In this document: positions 11,355 through 20,978 of the stretch, piece after piece
How positions within the stretch are numbered: position 1 is the first letter of the stretch
Layout of the letters: each line of letters starts with the position of its first letter
Assembly: GCA_016196065.1 (NCBI GenBank)
Contig: JACPYL010000027.1
Span: 1 to 64,000, forward strand
Reading direction: 5' to 3'
DNA from: Acidobacteriota bacterium
Lineage (GTDB): Bacteria; Acidobacteriota; Terriglobia; Terriglobales; Acidobacteriaceae
DNA length: 64,000 nt
Notes under the pieces: generated by a model
Seen by the model: only the letters and a program-made list of their open reading frames with translations
What the model was told of the DNA's origin: nothing
The model's database searches: none
Translations under genes and position numbers: made by a program

Positions 11355-11490
11355 TGTGGCGCGGGCGCCCCCGCCCGCGAAAAAGCTAGCGGCGGAGATG
11401 CATCGTCGGGTTAAAGGGTACTGGAGAGGGAACCCAAAACCAAAAACAACATCAACCGCAACTGCAGCGGGCGGGGGCGCCCGCTCCACA
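11355..11490 (-). repeat. GC-palindrome repeat element with inverted ends (family A, copy 2)
   Basis: A 136-bp copy in the opposite orientation to 4055-4170. It starts TGTGGCGCGGGCGCCCCCGC and ends GGGGGCGCCCGCTCCACA. Between the ends are the shared GCTAGC-GCGGAGATGCAT block and an A/C-rich block corresponding to the GTTGG-rich segment of other copies. It fills the gap between two convergent genes, ending 4 bp before the stop codon of the propeller gene. Confidence 0.78.
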
Positions 11491-11494
11491 TTGG

Positions 11495-13006
11495 CTATTT
11501 TCCGATTGCGTCTAGGATTGCGCCGTTGATGGCATACACCGTGCCATCCGCGCCGATGACGGTCGGCGTATAGGCTTCGCCGATCCCGGTGGTTAGCTGA
11601 ATCGACTGAGACAGTGTGTTGGTCGTCATATCCCAGCGGTAGAGAGCGCCGTCCTCGCTGTTTACCATGACCGACTTCGTGCCGGGATCAATCGCCGCAG
11701 TATTGATGCACCACTCGCGCACCGCTCCGGGAACGTTCGGGAATTCGGGATCAGGAGTGATACCGAGGGCGGTCAGAACTTCCTTCATCACGAGTGTCGC
11801 GGAGAGAATGGGGTCGTGCTCGGTTGCGTTCGGGTCAAGGATCGCAACCCGATTGCGCCCGTCGCCGCCCGCTCCGGCATAGTTGTTGTACTTGCTCATC
11901 AGAAGGTAAGTCGAAGTGCCGTGATAGCTGGGGACCATCGAAGCAGGAACAACCGACGCGGTATCGTCCCATCCAAAACTTCCGGGAATTTTCTTCACGG
12001 AAAGATCGCTGTTGAAGTGCAGGAGCCATCCCCGGTCATTATGAGCAGGGAAGGGATTTTCGAGCACGCCGAAGTACACGTCGCCGTCCGGCCCAACGGT
12101 TGGAGAAGAGCTGCTCGCGTCGAAAATCAGGGCGTCGAGATTCGACGACGGATCTTTCAGGCGAACACGATTTACGACGGCCAACGTGGTGCTGTTGAGC
12201 GCCACCAGGTATCCGTATCCGGCGTTGGCGTTGGTGGTCGCCAGATACAGGGTGTTTCCATCATTGGAGAGTGCGGGCGCGCAGCTCATGGCAACGTTGG
12301 TGACGCCGGCGTCGGCACTGATCGAAGCTGCGGATACCCACGTGCCCGTGCCATTGGGAGCGACGCGTGCAATGCCGCTTTGGAGCCCGATCGGCGTTGG
12401 ACCAACCACGAGAAACCCAAAATAGAGATTGCCGGCCGGGTCGGTGGTCAATCCAGTATTGATCAACACGTTTTGCTGATAGGTGGTCGGGTTCTTCGCG
12501 TAATTTTTCTTGCCATAGAAAACAAGGCGCGAGACTGTACCTTTCGTTTGGTCTGGAGTCTGCCGCACAATCACGCGTCCCGCATAGTCAGGAACGAACA
12601 ATTGATTATTCGAGATCGTGGGGCTCATCGCGGGCAAGAACGATGCGCTGGGCACCTGGTATTTGGTGGCCTGCGTCCACATCTTTTTGCCAGTCGCGCC
12701 GTTGTGAGCTTCGACGCGGAAGCCGGTCGTGGTCTTCACCGGCACAACGACCGTGTTGGCCGCCGTCACGAGCGGCGAGCCGTAGTGAATAAAAATCTCG
12801 CCTTGCGGAGGGGCGAGGTCGACCGGCAGATGCCAGTGAACTGTAGACAGTGGCTGCGCTGCAACGGAGGAGACCGACGTGTGTTGCTCGTCGTGAGAGT
12901 GCGTGAGCCACGCGCCGGTTTGCGCGTTGGCATTCGATGCCAAAGCAAAAAAGATGATTGCAGGCAAGAAAGTAAGGATCAAGGACCGCAGCGCAGACTG
13001 GCACAT
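11495..13006 (-). CDS. Secreted beta-propeller (PQQ-like repeat) protein
   Basis: A 503-aa exported protein. Signal peptide residues 1-28 (FLPAIIFFALASNANA). The remainder is a quinoprotein-dehydrogenase-like beta-propeller with recurring GNLYFGF, GNTLYLAT, GDVYFGV, GALYRWD and GTVYAI blades. No catalytic metal or PQQ-binding residues can be assigned with confidence, so an enzymatic role is uncertain; a structural or binding role is as likely. The 3' end abuts repeat A copy 2. The upstream neighbour NagX-like gene is in the same orientation 135 bp away. Confidence 0.85.
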   Translation of the reverse strand: MCQSALRSLILTFLPAIIFFALASNANAQTGAWLTHSHDEQHTSVSSVAAQPLSTVHWHLPVDLAPPQGEIFIHYGSPLVTAANTVVVPVKTTTGFRVEAHNGATGKKMWTQATKYQVPSASFLPAMSPTISNNQLFVPDYAGRVIVRQTPDQTKGTVSRLVFYGKKNYAKNPTTYQQNVLINTGLTTDPAGNLYFGFLVVGPTPIGLQSGIARVAPNGTGTWVSAASISADAGVTNVAMSCAPALSNDGNTLYLATTNANAGYGYLVALNSTTLAVVNRVRLKDPSSNLDALIFDASSSSPTVGPDGDVYFGVLENPFPAHNDRGWLLHFNSDLSVKKIPGSFGWDDTASVVPASMVPSYHGTSTYLLMSKYNNYAGAGGDGRNRVAILDPNATEHDPILSATLVMKEVLTALGITPDPEFPNVPGAVREWCINTAAIDPGTKSVMVNSEDGALYRWDMTTNTLSQSIQLTTGIGEAYTPTVIGADGTVYAINGAILDAIGK

Positions 13007-13141
13007 GGTGTGACTCCCCCGTCACTTCAGGCGCTGGGCACCGAAACCCGCGCTCTCAAGCGACTAGCAGCATAGCAGGGGAAAGGCCAGATGGGTGTCA
13101 ACAGAACGTAAAAAAGAGTGTGCAACTACCAGGCATCGTTC

Positions 13142-14299
13142 TCATATTTTGATAAAAATCCGGCGCCGATAGAGCAGCCCCATCAACAGCCAACAAAACA
13201 AAACAGTCCCAATCGCAAACAGAAGCGAAGCGACAGTCGGGCTGGCGACCTTCAGAAGTCCGTTCAGGTATTGTTGCCAGGTGACTGCGCTTCCATCCCG
13301 TGCGATTGCGTGACCGTAGGACAATGGCACCCATAGGAGTTCATCCAAACAAAACCCGACGATGGCGTTCATCCCGAATACGAGAAATGGCATGGTCCAG
13401 CGGCCACGCGACGAGCGAATTTCGACGATCCAGTAAAGCAGCGATAGAAAGATGAGCGCAAACCCTGCCGTGATGACCACGAATGAACTCGTCCAGACGT
13501 TTTTGTTGATTGGGAACCACTGATTCCAAACTACGCCGACGACCAATCCGACTACGCCGGTGGCGAGCATTCCCAGAACTTTCGAGCGTGCGCTTCGCGC
13601 ACCACGCAGCCACAGCCCAGTCAGAACGCCAATCAACGCGGTGGCGATGGCAGGGATGGTGCTGAGCACGCCCTCCGGATCGCGCGTGCCGTTGTAGAGG
13701 CGGCCGGGGAAAAGCGCGCGATCAATCCAGTCGACGAGATTCTGATCGGGTGCGAGCACGGGAATATCACGACCGGGCAACCCGAATCCTGGAACCGGAA
13801 CCAGTCGCATCAACGCCCAATATCCCAGCAGACAAATTAGCGCCGCGACAACTAATCCACGCAGGTCCGACCAGAGAAACAAGAGTCCCGCCGCCAGGTA
13901 ACAGATCGCGATTCTCTGCACCACTCCTTCGATGCGCCAGGTGGCCAAGTGAAACTGCGGGACCCCGTTCAGAAATACGCCCAGCGCAAAGAGGATCAGA
14001 CACCTCTTGGCGGCATGCCAGGCGATATCCTGGCGTTTCTCACCCCGCTCCAGTCGAGCCGAGAACGACAACACGATCGAAATTCCCATCAAAAACACGA
14101 ACGACGGAAAGACCAAGTCAGCGAGCGTTAATCCGTTCCATGGAGCATGGCGAATGAGGCGGTAGCCGGCAGTTTCGTCGCCGGGATAGTCCACCAGCAG
14201 CATGCCTGCCACTGCGATGCCGCGAAAGATGTCCACGGACAGCAGTCGCGTGGAAGTCGGGCGTGCGGACTCCGTAGGTATCGTTACTGCTGCTGTCAT
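13142..14299 (-). CDS. NagX/HGSNAT-like membrane acyltransferase (DUF5009/DUF1624)
   Basis: A 385-aa polytopic inner-membrane protein with about ten hydrophobic segments, related to heparan-alpha-glucosaminide N-acetyltransferase and bacterial NagX. The family signature is LLSVDIFRGIAVAGMLLVD near residue 20, then WNGLTLADLVFPSFVFLMGI. Members acetylate amino sugars or carry sugar-modification acyl groups across the membrane. Length is normal for the bacterial family. The N-terminus is short and charged with no signal peptide. It is not next to sugar-catabolic genes, so the substrate cannot be inferred from context. Confidence 0.9.
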   Translation of the reverse strand: MTAAVTIPTESARPTSTRLLSVDIFRGIAVAGMLLVDYPGDETAGYRLIRHAPWNGLTLADLVFPSFVFLMGISIVLSFSARLERGEKRQDIAWHAAKRCLILFALGVFLNGVPQFHLATWRIEGVVQRIAICYLAAGLLFLWSDLRGLVVAALICLLGYWALMRLVPVPGFGLPGRDIPVLAPDQNLVDWIDRALFPGRLYNGTRDPEGVLSTIPAIATALIGVLTGLWLRGARSARSKVLGMLATGVVGLVVGVVWNQWFPINKNVWTSSFVVITAGFALIFLSLLYWIVEIRSSRGRWTMPFLVFGMNAIVGFCLDELLWVPLSYGHAIARDGSAVTWQQYLNGLLKVASPTVASLLFAIGTVLFCWLLMGLLYRRRIFIKI

Positions 14300-14415
14300 G
14301 AGGTCACCAGTCCCCGCGTGGGAGTAGAGCAGGGATTGTACTATCTGTGACGCTACAGGTTAGGCCATGGGGCGAGTCCGCAGCATCCAGCGCAGCGACT
14401 TTCGACTTTGGCTGT

Positions 14416-15315
14416 CTACTTGTTATCCGCTGTTTCGCTTGCGATCAGATCGCAGTTCTCCACACACTTCAACGTCTGAAACTCAATTTCCGCTTTCTTT
14501 CGCGACCGGGTTGGTGACTCCGGCATCGCGATCAAGGACTGCGGACCGTCGCCGCGATTGAGTTTGCACTCAAATTCCATGGTCTGGACGCCCCGCTGCT
14601 TGCAACTGGTCTGCGCGAGGGCTGATGCAATCGTGTCCGGCTTGTCGAAGGCCTGATCTGCTGCAGCCGAAGGAAGAATCGCAAGCGTCATGGGAACTTT
14701 CGCCTTGATCTTTACCCAGACGCGCTGTCCGTCGTATTCGGGGATCACACTGTAGAGCTTGGCTGAGGTCGAGACATCATATTTTTCGCGCGCCAGCAGA
14801 ATCCATTTGTATTCCGGCTGTATGCAGTTCTGCACGCAGGACCAGCTGTGGTAAGTGATCTGGACATCATTCGGAGAAACCAGCTGCCGTCCGCCCGCCT
14901 TGCCGACGATGGCTCGAATGCCCTGGACAATGACGCGGTCCGCGGTTCGTTCATCGTGTAACACAAGGACCATCGGAGTAGACGGAGGCAGGTGGCACTC
15001 GTAGGTCGTGTCGGTGACATGTTCCCGAACGCAACGGTACTCCAGACTCCCCAACGACTCCGGATGCAATAGCGCCTGGTCCCAAGAGCGTGCCCAGGTC
15101 ATCGCGATGGTGACGGGCTGCTTGGAGTGAATGATGACGTGCATGTTCCCGCCATCCGGACCGGCGTGGTAGACGCGGCCGGCGTGGAAATCCATGGGAT
15201 CGAGCTGCACGATTTCGTCGCTCGCCCGTACCCAATCGAAAGTCTTCGGCGGCTGCGCCCATACACCGGAAGCGCACAGAATCATCAACAGCCCGAGCAG
15301 GCCCACGTTTTTCAT
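14416..15315 (-). CDS. Secreted protein of unknown function
   Basis: A 299-aa protein with a signal peptide (MKNVGLLGLLMILCASGVWA) and a predominantly beta interior. Cysteine pairs are spaced as CVQNC (central) and KCVENCD (C-terminal), plus CVRE...ECHL, suggesting disulfides in the periplasm. The central part contains KWILLAREKYDVSTSAKLYS. No family is recognised. It is divergent from the aldo/keto reductase gene at 15512; the 196-bp gap between them would hold both promoters. Confidence 0.78.
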   Translation of the reverse strand: MKNVGLLGLLMILCASGVWAQPPKTFDWVRASDEIVQLDPMDFHAGRVYHAGPDGGNMHVIIHSKQPVTIAMTWARSWDQALLHPESLGSLEYRCVREHVTDTTYECHLPPSTPMVLVLHDERTADRVIVQGIRAIVGKAGGRQLVSPNDVQITYHSWSCVQNCIQPEYKWILLAREKYDVSTSAKLYSVIPEYDGQRVWVKIKAKVPMTLAILPSAAADQAFDKPDTIASALAQTSCKQRGVQTMEFECKLNRGDGPQSLIAMPESPTRSRKKAEIEFQTLKCVENCDLIASETADNK

Positions 15316-15511
15316 ATCCTTAAAGAGTATTCAGTGGGCGAGGAGGTCCACAAAACAAAATGCCGGGATTCAGTTACATAAGTACCTGAAAACATGGCCA
15401 TTTCGCCTCTGGCATTTCGAATCGCAGGATTCGCGTGACCCGGTAACCAATCCCGCTCGACCAGCGTCTAACGCTGTAAAGTAAGGACATCCCATTCGGG
15501 GAGAGTGGCCC

Positions 15512-16396
15512 ATGAATCGGAGACGTTTTCTTCTCGGCAGCGCCGGGGCAGCAGCGGGCGCATGGGTCGGAGTGGAAGCACTGGGTTCGCGCGTCTTCTC
15601 GCGCACCTTCGCCTCTCCCGCGCCGCTTGCGACCAAAGTCTCCGCTTCGGATGTCGTCGTCCTCGGCAAGACTGGCATTCGCACCAGTCGTCTCGCGATG
15701 GGGACCGGCACCATCGGGACCGGTCATCACTCCAATCAAACAGCGCTCGGAATGAAAGGCTTGTCGGATCTTCTACTCAATGGCTACGACCATGGTCTGC
15801 GCTTTTTCGATTCCGCCGATGCTTATGGAAGTCATCCCCACGTCGCCGAGGCGCTGAAACATGTGCCTCGCGACAAAGTCACCGTCCTAACCAAGACTTT
15901 TGCACGCGATCCGAAGACCGCGCGTGAAGATCTCGACCGCTTTCGTCGGGAGCTTGGCACGGAGATGATTGACGTCTGTCTCATGCATTGTTTAACCGAA
16001 GGGGACTGGACCGAACGCTACCGAGGCGTGATGGATGTGCTTTCCGAAGCCAAGGAGAGAGGAATCATTCGTGCGCATGGATGCTCCTGTCACTCAATCG
16101 AAGCACTCCGCGCTGCTGCGAAATCTCCATGGGTGGAAGTGGACCTCGCACGCATCAACCCGATTGGCTCCCACATGGATGCGTCGCCCGCGGAAGTGGT
16201 CAGCGTGCTGAAGGAAATGAAGGCTGCGGGGAAGGGCGTAATCGGCATGAAGATACTTGGGCAGGGCGATCTTCGCGGCAGAGTCGATGATGCGCTTCGT
16301 TACGCGCTGTCCTTGGGCGTGCTGGACGCTATTACGATCGGCGCGGAGAGCCAAAAGGAACAGGAAGACTTGATGCGGCGCATCGCGGCCGCATAA
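15512..16396 (+). CDS. Tat-exported aldo/keto reductase family oxidoreductase
   Basis: A 294-aa protein. A twin-arginine signal (NRRRFLLGSAGAAAGAWVG) is followed by an aldo/keto reductase fold. VVVLGKTGIRTSRLAMGTG begins the barrel, FFDSADAYGS carries the catalytic Asp and Tyr, VLTKTF holds the Lys, and DVCLMHC corresponds to the usual DxxxxH segment. The C-terminal NADP-binding part ITIGAESQKEQ is present but short. Family members of this type are iron-sulfur-free periplasmic or cytoplasmic reductases; the Tat signal implies folding with cofactor before export. The start is ATG close to GGGGAG. Confidence 0.9.
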   Translation: MNRRRFLLGSAGAAAGAWVGVEALGSRVFSRTFASPAPLATKVSASDVVVLGKTGIRTSRLAMGTGTIGTGHHSNQTALGMKGLSDLLLNGYDHGLRFFDSADAYGSHPHVAEALKHVPRDKVTVLTKTFARDPKTAREDLDRFRRELGTEMIDVCLMHCLTEGDWTERYRGVMDVLSEAKERGIIRAHGCSCHSIEALRAAAKSPWVEVDLARINPIGSHMDASPAEVVSVLKEMKAAGKGVIGMKILGQGDLRGRVDDALRYALSLGVLDAITIGAESQKEQEDLMRRIAAA

Positions 16397-16423
16397 CTTG
16401 ACGATCGATTGGGAGACAGCGCT

Positions 16424-19400
16424 TCACGGCGTAACCACCAGAGTGATTGCCTGACGGGCAACTTGAAAACCGCCGTCCCGCGCCCCGACCCAGAAGCTGT
16501 AACTCCCTGAAGTCACGGGCGCGAAACTGACGACTGACGCGTCTTTCGGGCTATGGCTGGCAACATCCACTCCGTTCTGCACACACGCAAAACTGTTTGT
16601 GGTCACCGCTGAGATGACGCAAGAGCCATTGAACGAGCCGTCATTGGCAAGGCTGCCTGTGCCATTGAGAAATCCGCTCAGGGTGATCGTCTGATTGGGT
16701 TGCCAGGTGCCGGCAATGATCGTCTGCTGCGCAGCAAAGGTCGAAACGTTCGAAGTCCGCGAAACCGTTCCCACGATAAACGGACCGCTGACCACTCCGC
16801 CCCTTCCGATGATGATTCCCGCAGTCGGCGGGAACACTCCGCAATTCCCTCCACACTGTGTCGGATCAGTCTCGATCCACCAGGCCTTGTGGGGTGAGGC
16901 ACCCGGCGACGCTTGCAGAGCGGCCTGGTAAACCGTCCCGACAGTCGCAGCCGGCAGCGTGGAGGTCGTAATCGTCAACGTTGGATAAAACGTTGCACCG
17001 TGCACACCCTGAAGTAGCTGCGCGGCGATCGTAAGATCCGCTCCCGGACTCTGGCCGGTCGCAGCGCGTGATGCTGCATCGCTAGCCGAGTTCAGATACG
17101 TTGCACTGGTGACAGCGAAGTTGCCAGTTCGTCCCGTACCCCAGTTCGAAAATAGACTGGTAAATGCCGCCCCATCCAGGATGCAATTCGCTGTCCCGGT
17201 CACCCCGCAATTCGTATTGCTTGTCGAAGGATAAGGATCATAGCCACTGCCACTGCCCGCGAGATTGGTGCCCAGCAGGTTTTCGCGAAATGTCCACGGG
17301 CAATCTGTGAGATCGCGCACAGCAATCGTATCTCCCGGCGACGCGGCCGCCGTAAGCGTGAACCCCGTGCCAGTAAAGCCCGCGTTGATCGCTCGATACT
17401 GTCCATTCAGCGTCACCATGTAGGACGTCAACGAAGGCGAAAACGTGAATGCCGAAAGATTCCCTGCCTGCACAATCCCCGTTGGAGCCTGCGCCGGATA
17501 GTAAGCATGGCAGCTGTCTGTGGCATAAGTGTTCGCCAGACCACTCGCACCGCCGATGCCTTTCGTGACAATCGAACCTGATGTACGCGAAATGATCCAT
17601 GGGGCCGGCGCAATGTTGTCGTGGATATTGAGCGCACGAAGATAACGAATGTCGGTGTGATCGATTTGATTGCCCAGCCCGCCGAATCCTGAACCGTTCC
17701 CCGTTTCAATCGCACATGTGTTGTGCGCCACTTCGATCGAATTGATCGATCGTTGCGTGTTGGAAGATATCACCGCACATGAGCTCGCCTGGTAAGGATC
17801 GCTCCCATTCGACAACTCGCGGGACAGTCCATGCAGCAGCGTGTCGCGGATGGTCACACGATCCATCCCGGAAGCCTCGTCGTGGCAGTGCGATGACAAT
17901 CCTGAATTAACCTGAAAACCGTTCGTGGTGTTATAGATTTCGTTGTACCGCCAGATCACGTTCTCCGCCTTGCACGAAGGACAGTCCCCGGGCACGCAAG
18001 CGTTGACGCCGATCGCCGTTCCTGCCGGCGGAGCGGAAGTGAGCCGCGCGTGGTCGGTGAGGTTCATCCCACTCTGATCGCAGCCATTCGCGCCATTGCA
18101 GAAGATGTAATCCGCGTTCTGATCCACACCCACGCGCGTAGGATCGGAAATCTCCAGCACGCACCCACCGGGAGGACAATTGACCGCGTCTGCCGGACTT
18201 CCATTGTGATGCGAGAAGCTATTTGCGTCCGCCGACTGCACTACTGTGCTGCCGTCGAACGTGACTGACATCGACTGGTGATTGTTCTGGTTGCTCGGAT
18301 TCAACGCGAGCGCGTATCCAACCTGGTCCGACTGACACCCTTGCCATGAGTTTTCGAAGTAATTTCCCTCGACCAGCGCGTACGTCATGTTTTTGTACTC
18401 GCCCAGATTTTTCGTCGTCACCGCGTTATAGAGGGAGCACTTCTCAATCGGAACCATCCACACCAGAGGCTTCATCGCATGGTTGGCGCGCGCCTCAAAA
18501 TCCTTCGTGTTTGGAGTGTTGCCCCCTTGGCCGCCACCCCCGAAAAGCCACGTCTCACCCGAAGTCGCCAGCAAATTGTTATAGAGCTTGAATGGCCCAT
18601 CCTGATATAGACCCGTCCCGCCTCCAAACGTGTGCGAATCAACGCAAGCGGAATTGCAGTAGGTGTCGTAAATCCATGAATTGACCACTGCAATCCATTG
18701 TGAATTCTTCGCCGAAACGCCGTCCTGCGTCTCCGCATTGGTCGAGGTCGAAAGGTTCCAAGGTTGCCCATGAATGATGTTGCGATCAAAGATGATGTGG
18801 TTCGCTCCCAGCGTTACGCCATCGGCAGCCAGTGACACGATCCCAGCCCCCATCTTCGTTTCCGGCACTTTCGTGAACTCAATACCAATGAACCGGTAGT
18901 GATTCCCTCCCGCTGCGAAGATGACCGCGGGTTGATTGTTGCTGCCGGTTGTAATCCGGGCACTCAAAACAGCGGGATAAGAGGGGCACGCGTAATCCGG
19001 GTACCCCGGGTTGCCCCGTCCATTCGCCGAATCGTTCGAAATTCCCGCGATGCAGGGCGTGGCTCTGACGCCCTCGGCAGGGAAATTGGAATTGTTGACA
19101 CCGGAAGACTTCACCGTAATCCAGTGCCCGCCATCGCACGCCGGAGCGGGTATCAGGAAACTGCCGGTGTAGATGTTCCCGGCCGCGAGGACAATCGTGT
19201 CCCCGCACTGCAACGCCGACAGCGCAGTGTTCAAAGCCGTGGCATCCGCCGGAGTATAGGTCGAAGCCGCGCCACCTCCGATGTGGGTTCCGCCCGGCGT
19301 CGAACTCATCGCAGTATTCATGCAGCGAGTAGGCATGGAGGCCGCGCCATCTGTGATTCCCCAGTTCGGAGTCCCCTCGGTAAGTTCGCCTACCCCGGCA

Positions 19401-19552
19401 GGGCAGTAGAAGTTCTCTCCTGTTCCGATCATCTCCTGGCTCTGCGCGCGGTATGTAGCGTTCCCCGAATACTTCCCGCCACTGAACGTAGCCTGCCCGA
19501 CCGCCAGTCCGCCAAGCAGCCAGATTGCCAACAGCCTGTTAAACAATTTCAT
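16424..19552 (-). CDS. Large secreted right-handed beta-helix protein with Ig-like C-terminus
   Basis: A 1042-aa exported protein. The signal peptide is MKLFNRLLAIWLLGGLAVGQ; the start at 19552 was preferred over an upstream start (19576) because it begins the signal. Residues ~90-520 form parallel beta-helix coils of pectate-lyase type (HYRFIGIEF, NHIIFDRNIIHG, WIAVVNSWIYD, FKLYNNLLAT). Near 820-860 a He_PIG-type Ig-like segment begins (TTSTLPAATVGTVYQAALQA). Cysteine-rich, so probably disulfide-bonded. It may be a polysaccharide lyase or a surface protein; no catalytic triad can be assigned. It stands alone between convergent and divergent neighbours. Confidence 0.82.
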   Translation of the reverse strand: MKLFNRLLAIWLLGGLAVGQATFSGGKYSGNATYRAQSQEMIGTGENFYCPAGVGELTEGTPNWGITDGAASMPTRCMNTAMSSTPGGTHIGGGAASTYTPADATALNTALSALQCGDTIVLAAGNIYTGSFLIPAPACDGGHWITVKSSGVNNSNFPAEGVRATPCIAGISNDSANGRGNPGYPDYACPSYPAVLSARITTGSNNQPAVIFAAGGNHYRFIGIEFTKVPETKMGAGIVSLAADGVTLGANHIIFDRNIIHGQPWNLSTSTNAETQDGVSAKNSQWIAVVNSWIYDTYCNSACVDSHTFGGGTGLYQDGPFKLYNNLLATSGETWLFGGGGQGGNTPNTKDFEARANHAMKPLVWMVPIEKCSLYNAVTTKNLGEYKNMTYALVEGNYFENSWQGCQSDQVGYALALNPSNQNNHQSMSVTFDGSTVVQSADANSFSHHNGSPADAVNCPPGGCVLEISDPTRVGVDQNADYIFCNGANGCDQSGMNLTDHARLTSAPPAGTAIGVNACVPGDCPSCKAENVIWRYNEIYNTTNGFQVNSGLSSHCHDEASGMDRVTIRDTLLHGLSRELSNGSDPYQASSCAVISSNTQRSINSIEVAHNTCAIETGNGSGFGGLGNQIDHTDIRYLRALNIHDNIAPAPWIISRTSGSIVTKGIGGASGLANTYATDSCHAYYPAQAPTGIVQAGNLSAFTFSPSLTSYMVTLNGQYRAINAGFTGTGFTLTAAASPGDTIAVRDLTDCPWTFRENLLGTNLAGSGSGYDPYPSTSNTNCGVTGTANCILDGAAFTSLFSNWGTGRTGNFAVTSATYLNSASDAASRAATGQSPGADLTIAAQLLQGVHGATFYPTLTITTSTLPAATVGTVYQAALQASPGASPHKAWWIETDPTQCGGNCGVFPPTAGIIIGRGGVVSGPFIVGTVSRTSNVSTFAAQQTIIAGTWQPNQTITLSGFLNGTGSLANDGSFNGSCVISAVTTNSFACVQNGVDVASHSPKDASVVSFAPVTSGSYSFWVGARDGGFQVARQAITLVVTP

Positions 19553-19599
19553 TTGCTTTTGTGTCTCCCGCGCCAAACTCGCGCAATCCCTGCCTTCGC

Positions 19600-19645
19600 T
19601 ATAATGTTGTTTTACGCATGCTCCGCTCTTCGCGGGGCCTTTTTA
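19600..19645 (+). promoter_or_regulatory. -10 box and terminator-like hairpin in the E2 gene leader
   Basis: A perfect TATAAT lies at 19600-19605. About 15 nt downstream, GCTCCGC (19620-19626) and GCGGGGC (19632-19638) form a 7-bp hairpin followed by CTTTTT. The ribosome site GGGAAGGAAG and ATG 19659 come next. The upstream gene is divergent, so this hairpin cannot end an upstream transcript on this strand; it is a possible attenuator or leader structure. No good -35 is seen. Confidence 0.55.
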
Positions 19646-19658
19646 CGGGAAGGAAGCT

Positions 19659-20918
19659 ATGCCGACAGACGTTGTTATGCCCCAGATGGGCGAATCGATT
19701 TTCGAGGGCACGATCACCAAGTGGTTAAAGAAGGCCGGCGAAAAGGTTCAGCGCGATGAGCCACTTTTCGAAATTTCCACCGACAAGGTGGACGCCGAGA
19801 TCCCCGCCCCGGCCAGCGGTGTCCTCCAGGAAATCAAAGTCACGGAAGGTAACACCGTCCAGGTGAACACCGTAGTCGGCGTAATTGGCGACGGCGCCGG
19901 AGCTTCCTCTTCTGCGAAGCCAGCTGCTGCCGCCGCACCCGCGCCTCCGAAAAAGGAAGCGCAAGCTCCCGCTGCTGCGCCGCCTGCTTCCGCTGCCCTG
20001 TCCGATGGTGAATCTGACGTTCGCTCCTCACCGCTCGTTCGAAAACTGGCTCGTGAGCACAACGTCGATCTGAGTCAGTTGCAGGGCACCGGTACTGACG
20101 GCCGCGTCACCAAGCAGGACGTCCTCGATTACGTTGAGCACCGTAGCTCGGCACCCGCGGCTGCTCCCGCACAGGCTTCCCGGCCCCAGCCCACTCCGGC
20201 CCCGGTTTCGATTCCCGGTGACCTCGTTCCGATGTCGCAGATGCGGCGCATCATTGCCCAGCGCATGATCGAGTCCCGCAGGACGAGCGCTCACGTCCAT
20301 TGCATGTTTGAAGTGGACATGACTCGCATCGTCAACCTTCGCAACAAATTGAAAAACGGTTTCGAGCAACGCAACGGTGCCCGGCTCACGTTCATGCCCT
20401 TTTTCGTGCGCGCCGCCATCATTGCACTTCAGCAGTACCCTATCGCGAACGCCTCCCTCGAAGGCGACAACGTTCGCTACCACCGCCACGTCAATGCCGG
20501 CATTGCGGTCGCACTCGATAACGGATTGATCGTCCCCGTCCTCAAGAACGCCGATGAACTCAACTTCCTCGGACTGCAACGCGGCATCACCGATCTCGGC
20601 GAGCGCGCTCGCACCAAGAGGTTAATGCCAGCCGATGTAGAAGGCGCCACCTTCACGATTACGAATCCTGGACAATTCGGCGCTGTCTTCGGCTTGCCCA
20701 TCATCAACCAGCCCAACGTGGCGATCATGGGCGTAGGCGGAATCACCAAACAACCGCTCGTGATTACCGACAAGGATGGTGCCGACTCCATCGCCATTCG
20801 TTCCGTCGTCCACCTTACTCTTGGCTACGACCACCGCATCCTTGACGGCGCCGTCGCCGACCAATTCATGGTCGTAGTAAAGAAGACTCTGGAAAATTGG
20901 AGCGAAGACGTCGGCTAA
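19659..20918 (+). CDS. 2-oxoacid dehydrogenase complex E2 (dihydrolipoamide acyltransferase)
   Basis: A 419-aa E2 subunit. Lipoyl domain residues 1-78 with the lipoylated lysine in EISTDKVDAEI. Ala/Pro-rich linker ~80-120, peripheral-subunit-binding domain ~123-160 (SPLVRKLAREHNVDLSQLQG), second linker, then the catalytic acyltransferase domain ~190-419 ending with the active-site motif YDHRILDGA (His and Asp). It transfers acyl groups to CoA in the 2-oxoglutarate or branched-chain complex. One lipoyl domain and the catalytic domain length fit SucB or BkdB equally. No E1 or E3 gene is adjacent, so the specific complex is not resolved. Confidence 0.93.
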   Translation: MPTDVVMPQMGESIFEGTITKWLKKAGEKVQRDEPLFEISTDKVDAEIPAPASGVLQEIKVTEGNTVQVNTVVGVIGDGAGASSSAKPAAAAAPAPPKKEAQAPAAAPPASAALSDGESDVRSSPLVRKLAREHNVDLSQLQGTGTDGRVTKQDVLDYVEHRSSAPAAAPAQASRPQPTPAPVSIPGDLVPMSQMRRIIAQRMIESRRTSAHVHCMFEVDMTRIVNLRNKLKNGFEQRNGARLTFMPFFVRAAIIALQQYPIANASLEGDNVRYHRHVNAGIAVALDNGLIVPVLKNADELNFLGLQRGITDLGERARTKRLMPADVEGATFTITNPGQFGAVFGLPIINQPNVAIMGVGGITKQPLVITDKDGADSIAIRSVVHLTLGYDHRILDGAVADQFMVVVKKTLENWSEDVG

Positions 20919-20978
20919 GGTGCAACCAAGGGACGGCGCGTTCTCTACGAGGCCCACAATCGTGGGCTTCGGTAACTC

